This document shows, piece after piece, positions 34,084-47,040 of a stretch of 64,000 bases of DNA. The position numbers and the translations under genes are program-made. Source of the stretch: Stenogyne calaminthoides. Lineage: Eukaryota > Streptophyta > Magnoliopsida > Lamiales > Lamiaceae. The notes under the pieces are model-generated. The model ran no database searches, was not told the DNA's origin, and saw nothing but the letters and a program-made list of their open reading frames with translations. Each line of letters begins with the position of its first letter. Position 1 is the first letter of the stretch. The stretch spans positions 14,130,175-14,194,174 of the forward strand of contig JBBCBC010000025.1 of assembly GCA_037126765.1 (NCBI GenBank). Direction: 5' to 3'.

Positions 34084-34492
34084 ATTATATTATTGTTGTT
34101 TATTTAGTATTCAATATAAACTTCACCCTCAATACATCTAAATATTACATATCATGTAATTATTTTTTTTCACGCTAAAGTCAATTTTATTTCCTTTTAT
34201 TTACACCATATATCATTATTTTACCGTTTAACAACTTATACTAATAAACAACTCTCACATTAAATTATGTGTAAACAATAAATGTTCAAACGATTTCGGG
34301 ACGAATGGAGAACACTATATACTAATGAACAAAAATATAAAAGAATTTGTACATTACGAATGAATCATCTATTTCACAATTGATATTTCAATCTGTGTTC
34401 TATAATATAAATAGATGATATATGTGAAATAATAAAAAGAATTGAATGAACCATTATATTGTGTTAAAGATGCAGTAAGATACTTCATTCGT

Positions 34493-34754
34493 CCATTAAA
34501 ACTGTGTTCAATTCTTTGGACACAAATTTTAAGAAAAAATAGATAAAATAAAAAAAGTAAAGGATATTATAGGGTATTGTGGGGTTCATTTATGAATAAA
34601 GTGAATTTTATGGATAAAGTACAATTACGATATGTGTAATTAGGTGATGGTTGAAGAATGGAGATAAAATGAATGTGTTCATGAAATGAATGAATACACT
34701 TTTGGTAGACGGATAAATTAAGAAAATGAGCACACTTTTAATAAATGGAGAGAA
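34493..34754. repeat. Stowaway-like MITE, diverged
   Basis: It is bounded by TA at 34491 and 34755. Internal words (AAAGGATATTATAGGGTATT, GTGGGGTTCATTTATGAAT) match the element at 1087-1359. Confidence 0.65.
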
Positions 34755-35045
34755 TATAATATTTCATCTGTCCCATAATAACATGCATAATTTCTTTTTT
34801 TTTTTGTCCCAAGATAATATGCATATTTTTTAAAATGACAAAACACTCAAAACTTACACACTCACAATATCATTATAATTGATTTAAATAATATCAATAA
34901 AATAAATTTTCTTAGTTTTCATGCCCAAAAAAATGTGCACGTTATCCTGGGAAGGGAGAGTATTAAATGAAATACAAAAAAAAGTGAAAAAGAGGTCGGT
35001 AATTGTGTTTATCAATGTAAGATCAAAATTTGATTGGTTGTAGTG

Positions 35046-35153
35046 ATGGGCAAAAGGGTTGCCTCCACACAAGAATTTATCCAAGTACTTGAGGATGGAG
35101 AATGTCAACTTCAAGACAGCTATGGATACGACAAAAGTTACTACTTACCATAA
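35046..35153 (+). other. 35-codon open frame, unsupported
   Basis: MGKRVASTQEFIQVLEDGEC opens at 35046 and the frame ends in TAA at 35153. The residues look protein-like, but there is no family match that I know, no splice support and no neighbouring exon. It may be a gene scrap. Confidence 0.15.
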
Positions 35154-35165
35154 TTTAATTTTTTA

Positions 35166-35533
35166 GGGTATGTTAGTTTTGAGACTATTCTGGACAGATT
35201 TTGGACTTTATAATTCTACATACCTATTTAATACAATATTAAAATCAGGATTTCAAAATTCAATTTAAAACCTAATCTAAACCCTACTTCTGCACTTATT
35301 CTCATTAATAATAATATTATCACTTTTACATAATTTCCAACACAATACTTAATCATTCAATCATTACTATAATAATATAATAATACAAATCAATAAACTT
35401 TTTTATAATCCTATATAATCATACCCTATAAAACCTCAAAACAAACATACAATTTTACTATTTATTAAGATTTTAAAATCTTAGATTTCAAAGTCCAGAA
35501 TTCTTCCCGCCCACTGTAGCCCAAAACAAGCCC
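35166..35533. repeat. Tourist-like MITE
   Basis: The left end GGGTATGTTAGTTTTGAGAC and the right end (GGGCTTGTTTTGGGCTAC reversed) both carry a TTCTGGAC word about 25-40 bp in. Flanked by TTA on both sides (35163-35165 and 35534-35536). Confidence 0.55.
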
Positions 35534-36091
35534 TTATATTCTTGAAGATAAATATTTAATAATATTGGTGTTAGTTCACTGAATTTGAAGCTTGCTACTT
35601 CTTCTTATCTGCCCTTTAATTGAGGATATACATTACACTTTTTGAAGTACGGTTACAATATGGCAAGCAGTTCTTCTATTTATCCACCAGTTGCCTTTTT
35701 TGTTGGCATTCTATAATTTGGACAAACTTATTTTGGATGTTTATTCATTTTCATCCTTCTACACGGCCAAACTTTTGTATGGAACCATCACCTATATAAA
35801 TACGACGCTGCGGAGTAATTTACAGTGTTCACTCCTAGGGATGAATCACCTTAAATACCATTATCCTATAAAATATGTATTCATCCATATGCTACTTTAT
35901 TTGAATCGTTTTCTTCAAACAGAATAATGTCTACGTGCTAAAATGTATTCCCAAGTCTTAATTTAAATTGATCATTAATTGTACGCACAAGTTTTAAGAA
36001 AATTATTATTTATTAGTATTAAATAGTGTAAAGTGAGTTTGACGGAGGGGTATGTATGTCAATTCAACATTAAGAAAAGTGTTGTTTATTA

Positions 36092-36330
36092 CCCCCTCTG
36101 TCATGTTTTAGATTGCTCATTCATTGTTTGGCTCGTGTTTTAGCAAGCGAGTTGTTTATTAGTATATGAAATGATAAAGTGACTTTTAAGGAGGTGTGAG
36201 ATAGATGAGGGGTATGACTATCATACTCCATATTAAAAATCTCTTTATCATTTCAAATACTAATAAACAGCTCGTTCGCTAAAACACGAGTCATATAATG
36301 AATGAACAATCTAAAACAGGACGACGGGAG
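36092..36330. repeat. foldback Stowaway MITE
   Basis: It is a long near-perfect hairpin: CCCCCTCTGTCATGTTTTAG at the left is answered by CTAAAACAGGACGACGGGAG at the right, and the arms continue inwards (CTCGTGTTTTAGC / GCTAAAACACGAG, then TTTATTAGTAT / ATACTAATAAA) for nearly 100 bp each. Flanked by TA. A third, partial set of the same end (TCTAAATTAGGACGGAGGGAGTA) lies at about 36495-36517. Confidence 0.8.
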
Positions 36331-36523
36331 TAGTATTAAATGGTGTAAAGCGGATTTAATGTGTGTAGTATAGTGGTATGTGGTGTAAATAAGTGTTGTT
36401 GGTAGGGGATATTGTTTTGTAAAGAAAGTTGTTTTATTTCCTAATAAGGAAATGATCAATCTAAATTAGGACGTTTATTTAAGGAATATGACAAATCTAA
36501 ATTAGGACGGAGGGAGTAATTAA

Positions 36524-37280
36524 TAGGAGTGTTCACGATACGAATCAAAATGGATATTTGAAAATATTTGTGTCTGTAACGAAATTCGATTATTTTAAAA
36601 TTTGAATGTACGTGTCCATATCAAAATTTTTGTATGGATCGGTAAGGATTTATTATTTTTGGTACAGTTCGGAACGAGTTTTCTATTATAACGGAATCAG
36701 ATCAGAACATAATGGATTGGAACGGAAAAACGAATGTTTTACCCTTGTTTCTATTAATCAATCTTTTTCACTGAATAATATTAGTTGTTTTCGTTTAAAA
36801 GTATTAGATGTTTCCATTGAATAATATTAGTTATTTTAATTGAACTGTATAAGTTAAAATTATGTTAATACAACTAATTCATGTTTATGATTAAACAATA
36901 TCATTGTCTAAAATTAAATTTTGTGGTTCTCTAGTTAAGGTGTTTAAATTTATAATGATTATTAATTTATTATTAATAAATTGATTTTTTTCTAAAATCG
37001 ATAAATCATATTATCATATAATTATACTTGAATTAAATAACATTATAACACAATTTGACATATTTAATTCGTATATACTGTTCGGTGCGGTTCAGTACGG
37101 TTCGGTGCGGTTTCTTTTTATTTTTCGGTACGATTAATTCGGTAATATCCATACCAAAAAATTCAATTCGGTTCAGTTCGAAAAATATCAAAAAGGTCAA
37201 TGTTTATTTTCGCTTCGGTTCTTTTTCAGTCCGGTTTTTTATTCGGATTCAATAATTTCCGAATTTCATAAACAACCCTA
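36524..37280. repeat. hAT-like non-autonomous element with CGGTTCGG repeats
   Basis: It begins TAGGAGTGTTCACGA and ends ATAAACAACCCTA. The flanks GTAATTAA (36516-36523) and GTAATTAT (37281-37288) agree in seven of eight bases, suiting an 8-bp hAT duplication. The right half is full of TTCGGTGCGGTTC-type repeats (37075-37250). Confidence 0.55.
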
Positions 37281-37578
37281 GTAATTATATCTCACACAAT
37301 ATAATTTTTTTTTATCTTTAATCATAAAAATTATGTCGATATAATTTCTCTAGCTAAAAGTCTTTAGTGACACTATATATTATTTAAGGAGAAGATCCTG
37401 CACTATCGTTTCCTGTCATAAATTTTTTTTAATTAGAGAAGTTGTAGTGACAAGATTGTTATAATTCAAAGTTATTTTTTTATAGTATATCCATAATAAC
37501 CGAAAAGATTATTACATAAACTGGGTCATCATTTAATAGCGAGCTCTAAGGACAACTCATAAAGAAAACCAAATACGT

Positions 37579-37967
37579 TAAAAGGATGGAATGCATGGTG
37601 GCATGCAGACGTGGAGGTGGTCCCCAAATGCTTGGAAAATCCTCAGCACGTGACAATAGTGCATAGGAGCAGATGCACTGGTCCAATCTCAAATGATAAA
37701 CTGAGAACAATATAAATTAGCTAGAGTTCCTAGTTTAGGGAATGTTCTTGTTTGATTCCTATGAGTTGTCAATAGTATTATGCTAGCAAATTGTAGCCAT
37801 TAGATAGGTGTAGTGGATCGAGATTTCAGATCCCTCTTTAGCCCTATATATTAGCTTTGTAGCCATTCACATTGGGTGATGAAAAATACAGCATATGGAG
37901 TAAACCGTAGTTCACCTTTCATGAGTTCAGTTTTGTGTTTTATCATGTTTGTGTCTAGTTCTTTTCA
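37579..37967 (+). repeat. 5' LTR of the RE1-like element
   Basis: About 0.39 kb, starting near AAAAGGATGGAATGCATGG and ending TAGTTCTTTTCA. It contains CCCTATATATTAGC as a probable TATA region. Confidence 0.8.
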
Positions 37968-38048
37968 TGGTATCAGTGCACTAGGTTGATCCCCAGTGTC
38001 TGTGCCATTTCCCTTTATTTATTTTGTGTTGTCACTTTCACCTTTTGA

Positions 38049-41000
38049 ATGACTACTCCTTTTAATATCTTGGGCAGTGAGGGTTTAACAAATTCTTCCT
38101 CACATGTTCATTTACCATTTCACCAGAGTGTTACATAAAACTCAATGAGAATAACTATCTCATGTGGAAATAGCAGGTCCTGGCGGCCGTTCGAGGTTTT
38201 AGTTTGGAGAAGTACATAACCGGAGAAAATGTGTGCCCACCAAAAACCATCGTCAAAGAAGGAGAGGAGACCACTACTGCTAATCCAGAATATGTGAGTT
38301 GGATGAAGCAAGACCAAGTCTTGATGAGCTTGTTGTTGTGCTCACTCACTTAAAGTTTGTTGATTAGAACCGTTGGCCTTAATACATCCAAAGAGGTGTG
38401 GGACAGCCTTGAAGCAGGCTTTGCAAGCCAATCTCGTGCCAAAATTATGCAGTATGAGGCTCAGCTGCAAGGGATAAGAAAAAGGTCTACGAGCATGAGA
38501 GAGTATCTGAATAAGATCAAAGGATGTTGTGATATTCTAAATGGTTCAGGGCATACAATCACTAATGAGGATCATATGTTATATATCCTCTCTGGTCTTG
38601 GAGCTAAGTATAATCCAGTCATGGGTCTGTTTCCTCAGAGATTGAGCCCATTTTTGTGGCAGATTTGAGCTCATTGCTCTTAAGTTTTGAGGCAGGCTTA
38701 AGAGCTCCAATCAGATTTTCAGTACTGATGGATTTGGACCTGTTGCTAATATGGCTACTCAAGGAAATGGAAAGAATCAGTTTGGCAAAGGCAAGCAGCC
38801 CACCAACAACAACAGTAACATGGCTTCAGGAAATAGAAGAGGAAGAGGCCAGTTTAGAGGTGGTGGACGAGGCCATGGGGGTCGAACCAATGGCCCAAAG
38901 TGTCAAATTTGCTATAGAAATAATCACACAACTGAGAAGTTTTTCTATAGGCAAGATCTGAACTACACTCCACCATCTTACAACAATCAAAATGGGAACA
39001 TAAATTTCACTCCAATAGCCAATGTTGCCAATTTTGATGGTTCTAAAAGCATGAGTAAGAACACCTGGTATCCTGATTCTGGAGCCAAAAATCATGTGAC
39101 TTTTGATTTGAACAACCTGCAGATGGGAAGTGAATATCATTGATCTGAAAGAATGCACATGGGAAATGGCACAGGTTTGAACATTTTACATTATGGCAAT
39201 TCTACATTAATTGATCCCTATGTTCATAAATCCCATTCTTTCCTCTTAAAAATCTTCTTCATGTTCCTAACATCAAGAAAAATCTCATAAGTGTCTCACA
39301 ATTTGCTTCTGATAATGTCTATTTTGAATTTCATTCTGATCATTGTGTTGTGAAGGACAAGGCCACCAACAGGACTCTTCTTCAAGGAACACTTGAGCAT
39401 GGTTTGTACAAGTTCAGTTTGACTTGTAATTCAGACTAGGACATGCTTCTTTGATTATCACAAAGAAAGCTTTAGATTCTAGTCAAGTTCCTTATGTAAA
39501 TGACATTACTGCAAGTGTTTGGTTTTCTTGTATGAAGGCCAAGAGCCACAAACTTCCTTTCTCTGAGTCTGATTCTGTTTATCTTACTCCACTTGAGCTT
39601 ATTCATTCTGATCTTTGGGGTCCCTCACCCATCAAATCTTCTAATGGCCATCTGTACTATGTCAGCTTCATTAATGCAGCAACAAATACACTTAGTTATA
39701 TCTCTTAAAACATAAATCTGATGTGAAAGAGGCTTTTATTCACTTCAAAAATCTTGATGAAAACTAGTGTAACACCAAAATAAAAGCATTCTAGAGTGAT
39801 GGAGGCACAGAATTCAAACCTTTAACTCCAATCTTTTCTGAATTTGGCATTCATCATAAAATTTCATGTCCTTACACTCCTGAACAAAATGGCACTACAG
39901 AGAGGAAACATAGACTTATAGTTGAACAATCTATTGCTCTACTATCTCATTCACATGTCTCACTCAGGTTCTGGGATGATGCTTTTCTCGACAGTGTCTT
40001 TCTTCATCATCAATAGAACACCATCTGCCTCTCTTAACTATAAATCTCCCATTGAACTCTTAACTGGAAAGAAACATGATTACCACTTCTTCAAGTCATT
40101 TGGATGTAGAGGTTATCCACATCTTAGGCCTTATAACAAACATAAACTCCAACTAAGATCTGATAATGGGATTTTCCTTGGTTACAACAACACTTACAAA
40201 GGGTATAAGGTTCTTCTTCCTGGAAATAAAGTCACAATCTCAAGGCATGTTGTCTTTGATGACACTGTCATGCCTTTCTCCAAAATCCCAGATTCTGACC
40301 TTACCTTCTCACTCTCCCCACAACCTGATATCTTTCGCATATCTCCATTACTCACACATTCTCTTCCATCACATATGCCTCCACCCTCTTCACCCCCACA
40401 CACACCTTCATCTCCATCATCATCTAATCATAGCTCACTTGTTTCTCATAACTCCTCTCATCATTCTTCATCTCATAGTTCTCCTTCTACTCCCTCATCT
40501 TCCAGCTTAGGGGATCAATTTAATGATGAATTGCCTGTTGTAAATAGTGATAACTCTGTCACCTCTTCTTCTGTTCATTTTGACAGGTTATATACTCAAG
40601 CTGATCCTCCACCATTGGTGAAGTGTCATCCGATGGTGACACGATTCAATGATGGCATTTGCAAGCCAAAATCCTTCTCTGCATCTCTTTCTCATGTTGA
40701 GCCTTCATCTTATCTTAAAGCCTTGAAGGATCCTAACTGGAAAGCTTCCATGGAGACAGAATACTCAGCCTTATTGAGAAATGGTACGTGGGAGTTATGT
40801 ACACCACCTCCAAATCAGTCCATAATTGGTTGCAAATGGGTCTTCAGGCTTAAAACCAATGTTGATGGATCCATCTCATGGAATAAGGCTAGACTCATAG
40901 CTAAGGGCTACACTCAAGTTCCTGGTTTTGATACACCGACACTTTTAGTCCCGTAGTAAACCGGTTATAGTTCGAATTATTCTCACCATTGTTTTGTCTC

Positions 41001-42092
41001 TCAACTGGCCCCTCCATCAATTGGACATTGACAATACTTTCCTAAATTGAGAGGTTGACAAAGATCTCTATATGGTCCAACCACCAGGTTTTGAGCTAGT
41101 ATGGGGAAATAATGTTGTTTGCAAGTTACGAAGATCTCTCTATGGTTTAAAACAAGCTTCAAGAGCTTGGACTTCAAAATTTTCTTTTGTTCTCAAGATA
41201 CTTAGGTTTTATCCTTCAACAACTGACAACTCTCTGTATTTGAGACAAAAAGAAGGCTAAAAAATCTTGATACTAACTTATGTGGATGATATTATCATCA
41301 CTGCATCGCATCAAGCTCACATTAAAAGAGTGATTTCTGATCTTCACAAATTATTTTTATTAAAGGATATGGGGGAATTGAATTTCTTCCTTGGAATTCA
41401 GATTACTAGAAAGTAGAAACCCTAAAGGGATATTCTTTAGTCAATAAAAATACATCACTGAATTACTTCATAGAGCACGGATGGATGAAGCCAAAGGTTT
41501 ATGGACTCCCATGATCTTTGGGAATCACTTATCAATACATGAAGGATATCCTGTAGGTGATCCTCATCTTTACAGAAGTATAGTTGGTGCTCTACAATAT
41601 GCAACTGTTACCAGACCCGACATTGCCTTTTCTGTCAACAAAGTGAGTCAAATACATGCAAACACCCCTTGATAATCACTGGAAGGCAGTGAAAAGAGTC
41701 TTGAGGTATCTCTCTCATACTATTGATCATGGCCTTCATTATAATATTCCAAAGTCACTTGATGTGGTTGCATTCGCTGATGCGAACTGGGCTTAGGATA
41801 TTTATGATAGAAGGTCCACTTCTGGTTATTGTATCTTTCTTGGACAACAAATTCCAACTATCTGGGTGGATAATCAAAGGGCTATATCTCTTTCAGCTAA
41901 TCCAGTTTACCATGCAAGGACAAAACACTTGGAGTTAGATCTGCATTTCATACGAGAAAGGAAATTCAAGTGTTGCAGGTTCCCAACATAGATCAGATAG
42001 CAGATGCTTTAACGAAGCCACTCTCGGGACAATTCTTCAATCGCCTCAAGAAAAAACTGAAAGTTTTTCCAAGAGACACTCTCGAATTGAGA
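38049..42092 (+). pseudogene. RE1-like copia gag-pol, broken
   Basis: The ATG at 38049 opens MTTPFNILGSEGL. Gag (UBN2-like, VWDSLEAGFASQSRAKIMQY near 38397) is followed by a zinc knuckle CQICYRNNHTTEKF whose last Cys is replaced by Phe (about 38900), a protease site YPDSGAKNHV (about 39070), integrase (HSDLWGPSPIKSSNGHLYY, about 39604), RT (WKASMETEYSALLRNGTWEL, about 40738, and the catalytic YVDD at about 41280) and RNase H (about 41760-41960). Stops and frameshifts occur throughout, for example TAA early in gag. The longest open part is 39922-40956, which holds a Ser/Pro-rich linker between integrase and RT. Confidence 0.85.
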
Positions 42093-42098
42093 GTGGAT

Positions 42099-42474
42099 AA
42101 AAGGATGGAATGCATGGCGGCATGCAGACGTGGAGGTGGTCCCCAAATGCTTGGAGAATCCTCAGCACGTGACAATGGTGCACAGAAGCAGATGCACCGG
42201 ATTGGATCTCAAGTGATATACTGAGAACAATATAAATTAGCTAGAGTTCCTAGGGTTAGGGAATATTCTTGTTTGATTCCCTATGAGTTGTCAATAGTAC
42301 TATGCTAGCAAATTGTAGCCGTTAGATGGGTGTAGTGGATCGAGATTTCAAATCCCTCTGCAGCCCTATATATTAGCTTTGGGTAATGAAAAATATAGCA
42401 TATGGAGTAAACCCTAATTCACCTTTCATGAGTTCAGTTTTGTGTTTTATCATGTTTGTGTCTAGTTCTTTTCA
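42099..42474 (+). repeat. 3' LTR of the RE1-like element
   Basis: It matches 37579-37967 closely, with a short deletion (about 13 bp) near 42378. It is preceded by the purine-rich GAATTGAGAGTGGA. Confidence 0.8.
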
Positions 42475-43053
42475 GGTATTATCCATTAATAACCCCTAAT
42501 ACACGAAACCAAACGAGATCTGGTATGAGGCATACAATATTGCAATATTAGGACATGTTTGATTTAGGATTATAGCAAAAGGCGCAATTCGTGGAAATTC
42601 AAATTGTGAAATTTTAAGATTTTAAAATTCTGATATAAACATTAATAATATATGTTTATTTTGAGATTTTGAGTAAGAGATTAAATGTAATATTATATTG
42701 AATCAAGTGTGTTAAAGTAGATGATGTTATATTATTTTACTATTGTTGGAGAAATTTTATGTCAAATCAAGTGTATGAGTAGAAAAGTGATATTATTACA
42801 TTATTGTTGAATAATTTTATATTAAATCAATTTGAGTGAGAGTAAGTAAAAATTCTTAAGGGTGGATGTGGACATGAGATTATATTTTGAAATACAAATT
42901 TTAAATGTCAAATTAGAATAAAAACGGGAACACAACATTCCACGTCCGGTCGACATAATCTCAAAACAAATTACCCTCAGTATTTATTAACAAGGTCATT
43001 TATGATTATTTTTCACTACCATGATTCTGAAAAGACAAAAAATCGTATAAGAC
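42475..43053. other. gene-free AT-rich stretch
   Basis: Starting near 42541 there is a TGTTTGATTTAGGATT segment of the kind seen in GTTTGATTTGGGATT-ended MITEs (compare 63549). No gene. Confidence 0.35.
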
Positions 43054-43402
43054 CAGGGGCGGATCTTCAGCTGGCCTGGGCTGGGCTTCAGCCCAGTGCA
43101 GATCCAACACAATTCTATACATATATGTGTTGTATATTTTATATTGTAAGTATTAGCTCAGCCCAAAAAATGCTACTTCCTTTTTAATTTTAATTGTACA
43201 CTGCCCACCAAAATTCAAAACCCACACCTAATTAATTAGCCCATCTCGCCCCAAGTTAAAATGTACTAGAATTGATAGTTGGAACTTGGAACAGTACTAA
43301 AATCCATCTCTCTCAACAAGTCCTTTTGTAATATTTATCTACAAATGGGAGTTGGCCTCCTCTTTTATTTAACCACCAAAGAATAATGTATTGAGATTAA
43401 AG

Positions 43403-43446
<44 letters not shown>

Positions 43447-44362
43447 CAAGAGCAACGTTCTTAAAATTTTGAATGTGTATTAAAAATCTTACATTTAACA
43501 TTCATAGTTAGTATAATATTTCTAACTTATAACCTAATTAACAATGTTTCTTTTCTAATTGTTGACATATATACACATACTTAATCTATTGATTATTGGA
43601 TGCAGACTTCACGAAGTAGTCAGATAATAAAAACAAGAGTAGGTCTAGTGTGAAAATTTTCAAGTATGAAAATCTATAAAATTGTCCTAAATCAATCATG
43701 TACACCCTAAACACTAAATAATTAACCCTAAATTATGACCTATTTGGACAGGGTGAACCATGAATCACTTGGGCCGAGTGAACCATGAACCACTCAATTT
43801 TTTCTTACTTCACCAGTTACAGAATTTTGTTGTAAATTAAAGTTTTTTCATGTATGAAAAATTTTATTCTAGACTTTGTCTAAAAACAATTAAAACCTTA
43901 GGGATTAGATATTGGGGGGTCACAGATTAAATAATTTAAAAAAAAAACTGTTATTATATATTTAAAGAGTCACATTTGTGTGACAAAATATAATTTGGAT
44001 TTGAAATAGGTAGGTGTTGAATTGTGTATTTGTGCTAGTTTGAACCACGTCAATATGAATTTTTGTGATAATTAAATCATAAATGACAACACTGCTTGAG
44101 TATAATTAGTGTTGCTTTAATTTAAACATGTGAAAACAACATGTCGTAATAAGACGGATGATTTATTTGTAGATTGTCTAACCATTTTTACTGAGAGAGA
44201 TGTTGTTAAAGATGTAGGCATAAGCTCTGATGAATTTGCGTTTTAAAAATCTCATATAACACTAACTTAAGTGAACTTCAAAATATATTTATGTATTAAT
44301 TTAAATGTTTGAAGCGTTTACTTTTCAGCCCACCTCAATATTAAGTCCTGGATCCGCCCCTG
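43054..44362. mobile_element. non-autonomous hAT element
   Basis: The left end CAGGGGCGGATCTTCAGC and right end GGATCCGCCCCTG are inverted. Flanks TATAAGAC (43046-43053) and TATGAGAC (44363-44370) agree in seven of eight bases, as expected for hAT. About 1.31 kb, with no transposase. An (AT)n tract lies at about 43405-43444. The flanking sequence (TATGAGACGGTTTCATAC) belongs to another repeat, so the hAT element landed in an older MITE. Confidence 0.75.
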
Positions 44363-45192
44363 TATGAGACGGTTTCATACATGAGGCAGGTAAAATTTAG
44401 CACAAATCAACATACATTCCTTTCACATTGTTAAAGTTTCATGTTCAAATTATATCTCGTCTCACCATGAGACCGTCTCATATAAGTGTACTTCTGAAAA
44501 TTGTGTCTTCAATTGTCTATCATCTTAAACTATCAACGTTATTTTATATTCATATTTGAATTGAAAAAAATATATTCTTAAATTGGTGATGCAAATAAGT
44601 CAATTTTATTACGAGAGATGATGAAGATATAAGAAAAAATAGTGCATTGCCTAGAAAAATTTTCAATATTTTTCCAACATGTCTACGAAATTTTCAACGA
44701 AAATAATTTCGTCCTTAAATAATAAGGTCTGCCTTCGACTTCCTACAAAATTTTCTAATTATATAGGCTATTTTTAAACTATAAATATAATTACCTACAG
44801 AAATGTAAATTGCCTAGTAAATTATTTGTGCGGGTAAGTTTGCCCACGAAAATTACAAATGTGTAGGTAGATTATTCGTGAGTAATTTGTTTGTTTGGGG
44901 AATTATTTGTGCAGATTTTTTTCAAAGATTACTCTAAAAATTGGTAGACAAATTATAGACAATCCTCACTTTTTAATGATCAAATTATTTTTTAGAAAAA
45001 TTTCATAACCTTTTGAAATTTTTTAAATTCTTCATTTTCGTGTAGCAATCAGAGGTCGATTATAATTGTGACCATGAGCAGAGAGATTGAAATTTTAATC
45101 ATGTTTATGGTTAATGGGGTGGGTCTGCAGATCAGGGAGATTATAGGAGAGAGAGGATTACAAAAGAAATATACATTGAAAATATTTTTTAA

Positions 45193-45234
<42 letters not shown>

Positions 45235-45252
45235 CTGATCAAGTTTTTATAT
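44363..45252. repeat. GAGACGGT MITE remnant and AT-rich sequence with (TA)n
   Basis: TATGAGACGGTTTCATACAT and CACCATGAGACCGTCTCATA (44363-44483) are inverted. A relative with ACGGTGAGATTGAG and GAGATCGTCTCATACGAG is at about 55240-55375. An (AT)n run lies at 45196-45232. No gene. Confidence 0.5.
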
Positions 45253-45629
45253 GGTTAATTGCACAAAAAATCCTCGAACTTTGAAAATATTTCTTGAAAT
45301 CTCCTCGTAATTTGAAAATTGCACGAAATCTTCCCGTGATTTATTAAATCAAGTGAAATATTCATTTTTTTTTAAAACGAGTTAATAATTTTATTTATTT
45401 TTTCTACTTCTCGTGTTATGTCTTTTATATATAGTCTCAAAACTTCAATATTTAAAAAAAAAATACAAAAAATAGAGAAAATAGACCTAATTATAACTCA
45501 TTTTGATAAAAGAAGATAATTTACTTGATTTAATAAATCATAGGGAAGTTTCATGCAATTCTCAAATTACGAGAGTCGAGAGGATTTCGCATAATATTTT
45601 CAAACAAGTGGTTTTTGGCTCAATTAACC
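45253..45629. repeat. foldback element with TTAATTGC ends
   Basis: GGTTAATTGCAC at the left is mirrored by CAATTAACC at the right. Long arms of about 130 bp follow: CTCGTAATTTGAAAATTGCA / TGCAATTCTCAAATTACGAG and GATTTATTAAATCAAGT / ACTTGATTTAATAAATC. Flanking 9-mers are similar but not equal, so a Mutator-type origin is only suggested. Confidence 0.65.
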
Positions 45630-47040
45630 CTTTTTTTTAAAGGTTAAATGATTACTTGAGCTACTTCATTTTTCTACCTCGCATCGAGTTAGGGATTTGA
45701 ATCATGTATTGTACAGCACTGTGCTGTGCAATAGACCGTCGCAGGTCTATAATGTATTTTAATTTAGTATAAATACAATAAAAAATTGTAATATTCAATT
45801 AAAAGTAGGAGACCTAGGTTTGATTCCCTGGGCACTGGGCTCCTCAATTGAGTATGAGACTTATGTTCGATTCTCTTTGGGAACGAATTGGAGTATGAGA
45901 GTTATAAGATGGTTTGGTGAATTTGTGGAGTATTTGAGTGTTTGGTGTAATAACTATTAACATCTAACAACTAACTTTGTCCGATAAAAAAAAATTAATT
46001 AAAAGTCCACTATAAACCTGACAGATTTACTGTAGAGTACAGTATTGTACAATACATGATCCAAAATCACTAGCTTTGGATTTGAGCGTATGGATTTCAA
46101 AAGAGTGTACGTATAGGAAATAGAGAAATCATGAATGTTATAGATTTTAGAAGGCGTGCAACGGTACGAATGATAATTATTGGAGTAGATGAACTCCCAA
46201 TATTGCACTTAAATATGTACCTCTTTCTTGCTGGCTTCCACTCAGAAGAAAATCAATGTTCTTTTTTAATATATGAAATTTAATACGTAGGTGAAGTTTA
46301 TCCTTTCGATGGTGTTTCTAATTTAACAAAGTATTTTATACATTTCTTGCGCCTCGTGATAAAAATGGCATGTTGGAGGAAAGATTGTACCAATAATAAT
46401 TAGTTTGGTCTTGTATGTATTAGGTGCACTGTACATTTCATAGTATATGTTAGAAATTTGTAACTTGTTATATTGAAATTTGCAATTTGTTACATTGAAA
46501 TATACAATTATGTTTTACGATCACAGGTCGCATGTTTTAATATAACAAGTCGCAAGTTTCGGTGCAACAAGTTGCAAGTTTTTAAAATAAAATATGGAGT
46601 ACATGATGCACAGAAAACCCGCTCATATGAAGTGCACAGTGGTTAAAATTTGAGAAATAGAGGTGAATAAAGTTTTATGTCAAATCATAACAGATTGTTA
46701 TATTATTTTATTATTGTTAATTAGTGAGATAATGATTAGGTGAAGGGGAAATGGATTCGTGTCAGAAAAGTATGAGAGATAATGATTATGTGTAAGAAAA
46801 GTAGTAATATGATAATTCTAGAGGTGTAGATATATAATATGAGATATTTGGATCGGATGTGCAAATCTAAAGTTGACTGGAATGAGATGGATCATCCACA
46901 TCCAAGATGTGACCTAAAATAAGCCCCAAACTGAAATTGAATCCAAATATAACACCCCCGGCCCACCTGCCAGTTAATGGGTTCATGCCGTCAAGGTTCA
47001 AGACATTCCAACATAAATATATAGTTTAAAATTTTTAAAA
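45630..47040. repeat. gene-free stretch with one TGCACC-ended MITE
   Basis: At about 46405-46622, TTGGTCTTGTATGTATTAGG and GTACATGATGCACAGAAAACC bracket an interior of ACAAGTTGCAAGTTT and TTGCAATTTGTTACATTG words; it belongs to the family at 33849. The rest is AT-rich, with no gene. Confidence 0.45.

Larger units (their letters stand above)
37579..42474 (+). mobile_element. RE1-like Ty1/copia retrotransposon
   Basis: Two similar LTRs (37579-37967 and 42099-42474) flank an internal region with gag-pol. The PBS TGGTATCAGTGC at 37968-37979 follows the first LTR directly. Neither a TG start for the LTR nor a 5-bp target duplication could be fixed with certainty, so the outer limits may be off by several bases. 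Confidence 0.85.

Noticed and set aside
40166..40510. 114-codon frame in the second copia element
   Set aside because: It overlaps the Ser/Pro linker of gag-pol in another frame; the composition is a shadow of CA-rich codons.
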